Origin: Sediminicoccus rosea
GTDB taxonomy: Bacteria; Pseudomonadota; Alphaproteobacteria; Acetobacterales; Acetobacteraceae
Assembly (NCBI RefSeq): GCF_033547095.1
Contig: NZ_CP137852.1
Coordinates: 3,589,501-3,653,500 of the forward strand
Direction of reading: 5' to 3'
Length of the DNA stretch: 64,000 nucleotides
The notes below the pieces were generated by a model. That model was not told the origin of the DNA. It saw nothing but the letters and a program-made list of their open reading frames with translations, and searched no databases. Position numbers and translations under genes: made by a program. Below, in pieces: positions 17,804-25,038 of the stretch; the first letter of the stretch is position 1, and every line of letters starts with the position of its first letter.

Positions 17804-19075
17804 ATGCTGATCAAACGCCGTGCCCTCGCCGCCTCGGCGGCGCTCTTCGCGCCGCAACTGGCGCGCGCGCAGCAAAATGTGGAAATCACCGTGCACTACG
17901 CCCAGCCGGTGATCTTCAAGGAGAGCTATGACGCCATCGCCGGCGCCTTCGCCCGGCGCGAGCCCAACATCCGCATCAACTGGGTCACCACGCCCAATTA
18001 CGAGGAGGGCATGCAGCTCATCCTCCGGCAGGCGGCGACCAACCTCACCGTGGATCTCAGCTACCAGGGCTTCAACCGGCTGCGCCTCTTCGCCGAACGC
18101 GGCATCGCGCAGGACCTGATGCCGCTGCTCCGGGCCGAGGGCGACCCGGCCGCCATGGGCTATTCGCCCAACATCCTCTCGCTCGCGCATTTCGGCGGCT
18201 TCCAGTCGGGCCTCGCCTATGCGGCCTCCAACCCCATCATGTATTTCAACGCCGATCTCGTGCGCCGCGCCGGCGGCAACCCGGATGCGATGCCGACCGA
18301 CTGGCCCGGCATCTTCCAGCTCAGCCAGCGCATCCGCGCCCTGGGAGGCGGCACGGAGGGCATGTGGTACGCTTGGCCGGGCGATGACTGGATGTTCTCG
18401 GCCCTGCTCTTCGGCCATGGCGGGCGCATGCTCTCCGAGGATGAGCGCGACATCGCCTTCGCCGGCCCCGAGGGTCTGGGCGCGCTGCGCCTGCTGGACC
18501 GCATGGTGAAGGAGGGCGGCATGCCCAACCTCGCGCGCGATGCGGCGCAGCAGGCCTTCGCCGCCGGCCGCCTCGGCATGTTCTTCTGGACCACCGCCGC
18601 GCTGCGCGGAACCATGCAGCAGGTCGGCCGCAACTTCGAGCTGCGCACGACCGTGATGCCGGTGATCAATGCCGAGCGCGGCCGCCTGCCGACCGGCGGC
18701 GCCGCCGGCATGCTGATCGCGCGCGATGCGGCGAAGCGCGAGGCCGCCTGGAAGTTCCTGCGCTTCTCCACCAGCGCCGAGGGCACCACGCTGATGGTGC
18801 AGAACACCGGCTATGTGCCCACCAACCAGCTCGCCATTGACGAGCCGCGCTGGCTCGCGGAGTTCTACCGCCAGAACCCGCTCTTTCAGGCGGCGACGCG
18901 GCAGGCCAACATCATGATCCCGTGGTACGCCTTCCCAGGTGCGAATTCGGTGCGCGTGACGCAGACCATGGTGGACCAGCAGGCCCGCATCGTGGAGCAG
19001 CGCGCCACACCGGAGCAGGTGCTGGCCGAGATGGCGAGCGAGGTGCGCCGCCTGCTGCCGCGCCCGCGGGGCTGA
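17804..19075 (+). CDS. ugpB: ABC transporter substrate-binding protein (UgpB-like)
   Basis: A 423-aa family-1 extracellular binding protein. The signal peptide (KRRALAASAALFAPQLARAQ) is followed by a lobe typical of UgpB and related proteins (EITVHYAQPVIFKESYDAIA), then KFLRFSTSAEGTTLMVQNTGYVPT near the C-terminus. In UgpB the same region binds the glycerol phosphate. Here the ligand-contact residues cannot be assigned by eye, so the substrate call rests on context (Pho-box-like site and phosphoesterase). Confidence 0.85.
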   Translation: MLIKRRALAASAALFAPQLARAQQNVEITVHYAQPVIFKESYDAIAGAFARREPNIRINWVTTPNYEEGMQLILRQAATNLTVDLSYQGFNRLRLFAERGIAQDLMPLLRAEGDPAAMGYSPNILSLAHFGGFQSGLAYAASNPIMYFNADLVRRAGGNPDAMPTDWPGIFQLSQRIRALGGGTEGMWYAWPGDDWMFSALLFGHGGRMLSEDERDIAFAGPEGLGALRLLDRMVKEGGMPNLARDAAQQAFAAGRLGMFFWTTAALRGTMQQVGRNFELRTTVMPVINAERGRLPTGGAAGMLIARDAAKREAAWKFLRFSTSAEGTTLMVQNTGYVPTNQLAIDEPRWLAEFYRQNPLFQAATRQANIMIPWYAFPGANSVRVTQTMVDQQARIVEQRATPEQVLAEMASEVRRLLPRPRG

Positions 19076-19078
19076 GGC

Positions 19079-19906
19079 ATGACGGTCCGCATCGCCCAGA
19101 TCAGCGACGCCCATCTCGGCGCGTCGCGCGATCCCTTCGGGCCGAATTTCGACCTGGCCGCGCAGCACATCCGTGACGCGCGGCCGGACCTGCTGCTGGC
19201 CACCGGTGACCTCTCGCTCGATGGCGCCGACAGCGACGCCGACCTCGCCGCCGCCTGGGCGCGCCATGCCGCGATCGGCGTCGAATGGCGCGCGGTGCCC
19301 GGCAACCATGATGTCGGCGACGAGGCGGCGCTGGGCGGGCGGCAGCCCTGGAACGGCGCGCGGGCAGCGCGGTGGGCGACGGTGGCCGGGCCACGCTGCT
19401 GGCTGCATGACCTGCCGGGCTGGCGGTTGATCGGCCTCGACACCCAATCCCTCATCAGCGACGCGGGCCAGTGGGACTTCCTGGCCGGGGCGCTTGCGGA
19501 TGCGGGAGGGCGCGCCATCGCGCTGGTCCAGCACAAGCCCCTCACGGAGCAGGGCCTCTCGGACGACGCAGTGAACTACTGGCCGGTGCTGCCCGCGCCG
19601 CGCGGGCGGCTGCTCGCGCTGCTCGGCGGGATGCGCCCTGCCCTCGTGCTCTCGGGCCATCTGCACATGTGGCGTGATCGCGTGGGCGACGGAATCCGAC
19701 AGGTCTGGGCGCCCTCGACCGGCTTCGTCGTGGGTGATCGCTGGCAGGAGGCGCTCGGCGAGAAGCGGATCGGCTGGGTGGAGCACCATTTCCATGCCGA
19801 TGGCACGCATGACTGCGTGCTGCGCGACATCCCGCTAGCGCGACCGCACGACCTGGGCGACATGCCCGAGGTCTATGGGCCGCTGGAGCCCGTCACGCAG
19901 GCTTGA
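19079..19906 (+). CDS. Metallophosphoesterase, possibly glycerophosphodiesterase-like
   Basis: A 275-aa calcineurin-like phosphoesterase. The dimetal site residues are all present: D10 and H12 in ISDAHLG, GDLS, GNHD, QHKP and GHLHMW. There is no obvious signal peptide, so the enzyme is probably cytoplasmic. It begins three bases after the binding-protein stop and closes the operon. A GpdQ-type role, hydrolysing imported glycerophosphodiesters, fits the neighbours; other phosphodiesters are possible. Confidence 0.85.
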   Translation: MTVRIAQISDAHLGASRDPFGPNFDLAAQHIRDARPDLLLATGDLSLDGADSDADLAAAWARHAAIGVEWRAVPGNHDVGDEAALGGRQPWNGARAARWATVAGPRCWLHDLPGWRLIGLDTQSLISDAGQWDFLAGALADAGGRAIALVQHKPLTEQGLSDDAVNYWPVLPAPRGRLLALLGGMRPALVLSGHLHMWRDRVGDGIRQVWAPSTGFVVGDRWQEALGEKRIGWVEHHFHADGTHDCVLRDIPLARPHDLGDMPEVYGPLEPVTQA

Positions 19907-19912
19907 AGGGCG

Positions 19913-19930
19913 CCCGGCCCGTTGGCCGGG
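19913..19930. terminator. Hairpin at the convergent end of the ugp operon
   Basis: CCCGGCC-CGTT-GGCCGGG, a perfect 7-bp GC stem with a four-base loop, seven bases after the phosphoesterase stop. No T tract. It separates this operon from the convergent flavoprotein gene ending at 20000. Confidence 0.5.
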
Positions 19931-19999
19931 TGGCACGACAACCGGACGCGCCGCGCTCCCTGCGCGAAGCCCCGCTGACGACACCGGCGCCCATGCAGC

Positions 20000-21103
20000 C
20001 TAAGGCGGCCCCGCGGCAGCTCCGGGCGGCTCGGCGTCGCGCGCCAGCGCCTCCGAGAGCGCCGCCACGGCACCCCGCGCGGCCCGGGTGATGCCGGCCA
20101 GCGTCGCGGAGGCGCTCCCCGTCCAGTCCCCGTAGCCAAGTAACCAGAGCCGCGGCTCGGCGGTCGCGCGCCCCTCGGGCCCGACCTGGGCGCGACCATC
20201 CGCCCCGGGAAGCCCGAGCGGCGCGAGATGGCCGAGCGCTGGGCGGAAGCCCGTGCACCAGATGATCGCCCCGGCTGCGACGCGACTGCCATCGGCCCAG
20301 ACCGCGCCATCGGCCTCGAGGCTCGCGAAGGGCCGCAGGCTGTGGGACAGGACGCCGCGCGCGCGCGCCTCCCGCACCGGAGGCACCATGACGATGTCGC
20401 CCAGACCGCCGCGTGGCTCAGCTGGCGCGCGGCCCTCGCGTTCCGCCTGCCAACGCTCCGTCGCACGCTCGAACAACACCCGGCCGTCCACGTCGTCCGG
20501 CAGGAAGACCGGCTCGCGCTCCGTCACCCAGGTGGTGGGCGCGACCTTCGAGACCTCGGCGAGGATCTGCGCGCCCGAGTTGCCGCCGCCCACCACCAGC
20601 ACCGCCTGGCCGGTGAAGTCCTCGGGCCGCCGGTAATGCGCGGAATGGACCTGCCGCCCCCGGTAGACCGCGCGCCCGGGCATGTCGGGGATCCAGGGAC
20701 TGCCCCAGTTGCCTGTCGCGCTGAGCACGGCGCGGGAACGCCAGGACCGGCCATCCGCGCCCTCGACCAGAAGGTGACCCGCGCCGCGCCGCACCGCCCC
20801 CACGCGCACGGGGCGGAGCAGCGGCAGCGCGTAGCGCGCCTCATAGGCGGCGAGGTAGCGGACCACCGCGTCGCGCGGCGGGTAGCCTCCACCCTGTGGC
20901 ACTGGCATCGGCCAACCCGGGAGCGAGCTCCATTCCGCCGGCGAGAACAGGGTGAGCGAATCCCAGGCGTGACGCCACGCGCCCCCCGGCGCCTCGCCAT
21001 CATCGAGGATGAGGAAGGAGAGCGGCGTGCGGCGCAGGAAATAGCCCGCCGCGAGCCCCGCCTGCCCGCCGCCGATCACCACGACATCCAGCACGCCGCT
21101 CAT
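20000..21103 (-). CDS. Flavin-containing monooxygenase-like protein (CzcO/ArsO type)
   Basis: A 367-aa FAD/NADPH oxidoreductase. The FAD-binding GGGQAG sits at residues ~11-16 ([17 protein letters not shown]). An FMO-like [13 protein letters not shown] precedes the second Rossmann motif [14 protein letters not shown], and a TGFRP segment closes the site. Small flavoproteins of this kind occur in metal and arsenic resistance loci. Here it is the third gene of a minus-strand unit behind a PadR regulator and another flavoprotein. Its start codon overlaps the stop of the 55-aa ORF at 21100-21267 (ATGA), so translation is probably coupled. The substrate is unknown. Confidence 0.82.
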   Translation of the reverse strand: MSGVLDVVVIGGGQAGLAAGYFLRRTPLSFLILDDGEAPGGAWRHAWDSLTLFSPAEWSSLPGWPMPVPQGGGYPPRDAVVRYLAAYEARYALPLLRPVRVGAVRRGAGHLLVEGADGRSWRSRAVLSATGNWGSPWIPDMPGRAVYRGRQVHSAHYRRPEDFTGQAVLVVGGGNSGAQILAEVSKVAPTTWVTEREPVFLPDDVDGRVLFERATERWQAEREGRAPAEPRGGLGDIVMVPPVREARARGVLSHSLRPFASLEADGAVWADGSRVAAGAIIWCTGFRPALGHLAPLGLPGADGRAQVGPEGRATAEPRLWLLGYGDWTGSASATLAGITRAARGAVAALSEALARDAEPPGAAAGPP

Positions 21104-21267
21104 GCCCGGGCCATCCGTGGAAGCCGGTGCCACGCGAGACGGAGCGCGATGCCCACAAGCCGGATCGGCACCGCCACCCCGGCGCGCGGCCCGAAGCCGG
21201 CCGCGCGGGCCAAGGGCGGGGCGAGGCCGAGTGCGGCGAAGGGCCCTATGCGCGGCGCGGTGCTCAC
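21100..21267 (-). CDS. Small 55-aa hydrophobic-basic protein between two flavoproteins
   Basis: A GTG at 21267, with GAGG nine bases before it, starts a frame whose TGA overlaps the ATG of the next gene; it begins 11 bases after the stop of the preceding gene. The peptide ([20 protein letters not shown]...) has a hydrophobic/amphipathic second half ([19 protein letters not shown]) that could lie on the membrane. No family is recognised. Spacing and coupling are as expected of a real gene in the operon. Confidence 0.5.
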   Translation of the reverse strand: MSTAPRIGPFAALGLAPPLARAAGFGPRAGVAVPIRLVGIALRLAWHRLPRMARA

Positions 21268-21277
21268 CTGCACGGCC

Positions 21278-22609
21278 TCAGCCGCAGCAGCCGGTGCCCT
21301 GCGGCGCCGGCGCCTTTGCCGGGGCGCAGCATGCCGCCGCGGCATCGTCGGGCGCGCGGTCGGTCGCGCAGACGCCTGTCTCCGGCAGCGCCAGCTCGAC
21401 CCGGCGCGCTGCCTCGACGTCGCCGGCCAGGAAGGCAGCGATCGAGCGCACCTGCTCATAGCCGGTCGCCAGCAGGAAGGTCGGCGCGCGGCCATAACTC
21501 TTCATACCGGCGATGTAGAAGCCCGCCTCCGGATGGCGCAGCTCCGCCTCTCCATGCGGGCGCACCGTGCCGCAGGAGTGCAGGTTGGGGTCGATCAGCG
21601 GCGCGAGCGCCGGGGGCGCCTCCACCGCGGGATCCAGGCCGAGCCGCACCTCGCGCAGGAAGGACAGGTCAGGTCGGAAGCCGGTGGCGACCACCATCCG
21701 GTCGGCCTGGACGGTCGTCATGCGGCCCTCCTGCCGTCCGGTGATCGCGAGGGCGCCCTCAGCCTCGGCCACGCGCTCGATCAGGAAGGGCGCGAGGGCG
21801 GTGACGGCACCAGCCTCGACCAGCGCCTGCGCGCGCGCGCCGAGCGCACCACGCTGGGCAAGGCCGTCCCTCGCGCCGCCGCCGAAATTCACCGCGCCAA
21901 GCGGCCGGCGGAAGGCCCACAGAATCCGCGTGCCCGGCGCCTCCCTCGCAAGCTTGGCCAGGTCGAGCACGGCGTTCATTGCCGAGTGGCCGGCGCCGAC
22001 AACGAGCGTGATCCGGCCCGCATAGGTCTCACGTTCGGCGCCCAGCACGTCGGGGATGCCATGGGCGATGCGGGCCGCGTGCCGCAGCTCACCGGGCGCG
22101 GGCATACCATGGCTGCCCGCGGGGTTCGGGACATGCCAGGTGCCCGAGCAGTCGATCACCGCGCGCGCCTCGACCGCGCGCAGGCCGCAGCAGGTCTCGA
22201 CATGCAGAACGAACGGCGCCGCCTCACGGCCGGGCCCGTCATACAGCCGCCCGAAGTCGCGGCGCGCGACGCCCACGACCTTCGAGCCGGTACGGATGCG
22301 GCCGCTGAGCGCCTGGGTCGCGGCCAGCGGCGCCAGGTAGTCCGCGACCAGCTCGGCGCCGGTCGGGTAATGCGCGGCGTCCGGCGCCGACCAGCCCTCG
22401 GCCTCGAGCAGCGCGCGCGCCGCGGCGTCGGTGTTGAAGGCCCAGGGCGAGAACATGCGCACATGACCCCAGGCGCGGACCGCCTCGCCGATATCGGACC
22501 CGGCCTCCAGCACCAGAGGTTCGAGGCCACGGGCGAGGAGCTGCGCGGCGGCGGCAAGACCGACGGGGCCGGCGCCGATCACGATGATGGGCAGGCTGGA
22601 TGCGCTCAT
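21278..22609 (-). CDS. FAD-dependent oxidoreductase with Cys-pair C-terminal tail
   Basis: A 443-aa flavoprotein. FAD site IVIGAGPVGLAAAAQLL (residues ~8-24), NAD(P) site LVVGAGHSAMNAVLDLAK, and an ATGFRPDLSF motif. The final ~30 residues are unusual: a Cys (GVCATD), an AACCAP pair and a terminal GTGCCG; another pair (ETCCG) lies mid-protein. Vicinal cysteines suggest binding of a soft metal, metalloid or thiol. AAGGAG lies directly before the ATG at 22609, inside a putative operator (22620-22644). It follows the PadR gene by 61 bases. The frame extends further upstream through the PadR gene but has no sense there. Confidence 0.82.
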   Translation of the reverse strand: MSASSLPIIVIGAGPVGLAAAAQLLARGLEPLVLEAGSDIGEAVRAWGHVRMFSPWAFNTDAAARALLEAEGWSAPDAAHYPTGAELVADYLAPLAATQALSGRIRTGSKVVGVARRDFGRLYDGPGREAAPFVLHVETCCGLRAVEARAVIDCSGTWHVPNPAGSHGMPAPGELRHAARIAHGIPDVLGAERETYAGRITLVVGAGHSAMNAVLDLAKLAREAPGTRILWAFRRPLGAVNFGGGARDGLAQRGALGARAQALVEAGAVTALAPFLIERVAEAEGALAITGRQEGRMTTVQADRMVVATGFRPDLSFLREVRLGLDPAVEAPPALAPLIDPNLHSCGTVRPHGEAELRHPEAGFYIAGMKSYGRAPTFLLATGYEQVRSIAAFLAGDVEAARRVELALPETGVCATDRAPDDAAAACCAPAKAPAPQGTGCCG

Positions 22610-22619
22610 GTGGATGCTC

Positions 22620-22644
22620 CTTGATGCATCGAGGGGTGAGGTAT
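22620..22644. promoter_or_regulatory. Putative PadR operator, copy 2
   Basis: Read on the minus strand: ATACCT-CACC-CCTCGATGCATCAAG. It matches the copy upstream of padR (23114-23138) at all 21 positions outside the four-base spacer. It sits between the padR stop and the flavoprotein start, just upstream of that gene's ribosome-binding site. The core GATGCATC is a perfect palindrome. The two copies are in opposite orientation relative to the operon. Confidence 0.6.
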
Positions 22645-22670
22645 CAGGATCTGAAAAGACACGGTCCGGG

Positions 22671-23102
22671 TCACGGGCAGCAGGCCCCGCCGGCGCGCTG
22701 CTCCGCCCGCACGCGGTCGGCGGCGGCGAAGGCGCGGCCGGTGTCCTGCAGGGCGGCCGTCGCTTCCATCCAGGCCTCCAGCGCCACACGGAAGGCAGCG
22801 CGGCCGGCATCGGTCAGCGCATAAACCCGGCGCTGGCGGCCGCCCACGACCTCTTCCGTCGCGGTGACGAAGCCGCCGGCCTCGAACTCGCGCAGCACGG
22901 GGTAGATGGTGCCCTCGGTGGGGGAACAACAGCCATTGGTGGTGCGCTCGACCAGGCGGGCGATGTCGTAGCCGTGCAGCGGCCCGTCATGCAGGACACG
23001 CAGGATGAAGAACTTGCTGAGGCCCATCTTGATCGTACCCGCCCAGTAGTCGCGGGAGGCGTAGTTGACGCGGGGCGGGGCGGTTCGGCGGGTGAGGTCC
23101 AT
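22671..23102 (-). CDS. PadR-family regulator with cysteine pairs
   Basis: A 143-aa PadR repressor. The helix-turn-helix region is KFFILRVLHDGPLHGYDIARLVE, and the wing region TEGTIYPVLREFEAGGFV is typical. Between them NGCCSP replaces the usual residues with a vicinal Cys pair, and the protein ends GGACCP, giving two pairs that could sense a metal, metalloid or oxidant. The C-terminal helix is the dimerisation helix. ATG 23102 lies only eight bases after a -10-like TATAGT, so the mRNA may be nearly leaderless; an ATG at 23027 (MGLSKFF) is the alternative start. Confidence 0.85.
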   Translation of the reverse strand: MDLTRRTAPPRVNYASRDYWAGTIKMGLSKFFILRVLHDGPLHGYDIARLVERTTNGCCSPTEGTIYPVLREFEAGGFVTATEEVVGGRQRRVYALTDAGRAAFRVALEAWMEATAALQDTGRAFAAADRVRAEQRAGGACCP

Positions 23103-23110
23103 ACGCGAAG

Positions 23111-23138
23111 ACTATACCTTGTACCTCGATGCATCAAG
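23111..23138 (-). promoter_or_regulatory. padR promoter and putative operator, copy 1
   Basis: On the minus strand TTGATG (23137-23132), a 15-base spacer and TATAGT (23116-23111) form a promoter for padR. The operator (ATACCT-TGTA-CCTCGATGCATCAAG on the plus strand, 23114-23138) covers it entirely, as expected for autorepression. It is the partner of the copy at 22620-22644. Confidence 0.6.
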
Positions 23139-23205
23139 CCCAAAGGTCAAGGCGCCTGCCAAGCGCTGCCCATGGCTGATCGAAGGCCCGCGCGTGATGC
23201 GCGGA

Positions 23206-25038
23206 TCAGTCGTCCTGCGGCACGAGCCGGTCGAAGGTCAGCCCGCTCTGCCCCTCGCCGCGGCCGGTGCACTTCCGCATCGCCAGCCAGACATAGGTCC
23301 GCCCGGAGCGCCCGCGCGTGCGGCGAAATGCGCGAGTGACCTGCACGCCGGCGCGCGGCACCTCCTCTTCCGCCAGGAAGTAGGCGGCGGGTTTCGCCTG
23401 GTCGAGCCCCTCGCGCAGCGTTGCGGTGCGCGGGACGATGCGCCGGGGCCGTCCGGCCTCGCCTTCGATGAAGCGCAGCATGGATCCGCGCTGCAACAGC
23501 GTCTGGCGCGTCGAACCCGGCTCCCGCGCGGCGAGGAAGGGAATCCAATGCTCCGCCACCGGCGACATCGCGTCGTAGCGCAGCGGCGCGGTGGGCGCGG
23601 TGGGCGCGGGCGGTGGCACAACCGGCGGGCGCACCTGCTGCTCGAAATGGCGGCGCAACTCGCGCGCGGCCTCGGCGCCGGGGCGGGTGCGGCCGTCCGG
23701 CATCGGCACGGTGCGCTCGATGCCCCAGACGAGGTTCGCCATCTCGTCGCGCATCAGCAGCACCTCGTCGAGCGGCCGGCCCTGCTGGATCTTCGGCGTC
23801 ACCGGCGCGACGAAGAGGCCGGTATCCGCCGTCTGCCGCCCGCGGCCGCGGATGCTGTTGGTGAACATGGTCCAGCGGTTCCGGTCGTCATCCTGCCCCG
23901 CCCCTGCCGGGCGGACCCAGAAGCGCTCTCCGAAGACATTGGTCACGGCGATGCCGGAAAGCTCCGCCAGTTCCCCCCGCGGCAGCGAGAGCGGCATGAG
24001 GTACCAGTCATTCGCGTAGAGCAGTGCGAATTCGAGAAAGGCCATCCGGCCGAGATCGGTGGTCGAGACCTCGATGCCGCCGAGATTCGTGCGGCCATCC
24101 TCGAAGGCCCACCAGCGCGTGTCGGGCATGCCGGGAAAGGTGAGCGGCACGGGCAGCAGCGCGGTTGCCGTCTCGCGCAGCGCGGCGGGCGCGCCAAGCG
24201 GCGCCGCCTTGGGGTCAAGGTCGTAGCCGTGCCAGTCAAGCTCACCGCCGTGATGCTCAGCGGCGACCAGAACCTTCTCGCCGGCGCGTGAATCGCTGGC
24301 CAGCGCGAAGCGGTATTCCAGCCGCTCGGGGTGCCAGGCATCCTCCTCCGGCGCGGGCGGGGCGACGTATTGCCGCGCGAACCAGGCGCGGAAGGGCTTG
24401 GCCAGGTCATCCAGCGCCGGCGCCGCCGCGCCGGCATTCATCCCGTCGGAGGCGGCGCCGCCCTCCTCCAGGTGGCGCAGCAGCTTCCAGCCATCCATCG
24501 CCCGCCCTGCCGCCGCGGCGAAGCTCTGCACGACATCGGGATGCGCTGCCGCCGGCGCATGGCGCGGATCGGCGCGATCGGGCAACTCGACCCGATACAG
24601 CTCCGTGTAGCGCAAGGCGAAGTCGCCGACACCGCGCGCGAGCTTCAGCCAGTAGCGGCCCATCTGCAGCCGGATGTCGAGCGAGATGGGCTGGCCCGCG
24701 CGCAGGAAGGGGATGGGCCGTGCCTCCACCCGGGCCTCGAGCGGCATGGCGGGATCGAGGTCGAGCGCGGGGGCGGTACCGCAGCGAAAGCGCGAGACCG
24801 GGGCGCTGGCATGGACCGGCGAGGCGGAGATCGGCGAACCCGCGTCGTCACCTTTGTACTCGCCCATCTGCCATTGCCGCGTGAGCATGAAGAGCGCGTC
24901 GTGCACCTCGGCGCGCAGCGCGCCCTTGATGTCATCGGTGCGCGGCCGCCCCTCCAGCCGGTTCCATCCGACCAGGGTCGGCAGCTTGCGGTTGGTCAGA
25001 AGCTCCGCGAGGCGCGGTGTGACGAAGCGGTCGCTCAT
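23206..25038 (-). CDS. Uncharacterised protein, gene 6 of the giant-protein operon (610 aa)
   Basis: Last gene of the six-gene minus-strand operon; its ATG overlaps the stop of the 1810-aa gene (ATGA, 25035-25038). No signal peptide, membrane helix or known enzyme motif is visible. Landmarks are an N-terminal VHDALFMLTRQWQMGEYKG, a central DTRWWAFEDGRTNLG and a FALLYANDWYLMPLSLPRGE block, followed by VTNVFGERFWVRP. These read like signatures of a conserved, probably structural family rather than chance sequence. I recall similar proteins annotated only as hypothetical in other bacteria, but could not check. A Pro/Ala-rich linker lies near residues 465-490. Confidence 0.8.
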   Translation of the reverse strand: MSDRFVTPRLAELLTNRKLPTLVGWNRLEGRPRTDDIKGALRAEVHDALFMLTRQWQMGEYKGDDAGSPISASPVHASAPVSRFRCGTAPALDLDPAMPLEARVEARPIPFLRAGQPISLDIRLQMGRYWLKLARGVGDFALRYTELYRVELPDRADPRHAPAAAHPDVVQSFAAAAGRAMDGWKLLRHLEEGGAASDGMNAGAAAPALDDLAKPFRAWFARQYVAPPAPEEDAWHPERLEYRFALASDSRAGEKVLVAAEHHGGELDWHGYDLDPKAAPLGAPAALRETATALLPVPLTFPGMPDTRWWAFEDGRTNLGGIEVSTTDLGRMAFLEFALLYANDWYLMPLSLPRGELAELSGIAVTNVFGERFWVRPAGAGQDDDRNRWTMFTNSIRGRGRQTADTGLFVAPVTPKIQQGRPLDEVLLMRDEMANLVWGIERTVPMPDGRTRPGAEAARELRRHFEQQVRPPVVPPPAPTAPTAPLRYDAMSPVAEHWIPFLAAREPGSTRQTLLQRGSMLRFIEGEAGRPRRIVPRTATLREGLDQAKPAAYFLAEEEVPRAGVQVTRAFRRTRGRSGRTYVWLAMRKCTGRGEGQSGLTFDRLVPQDD

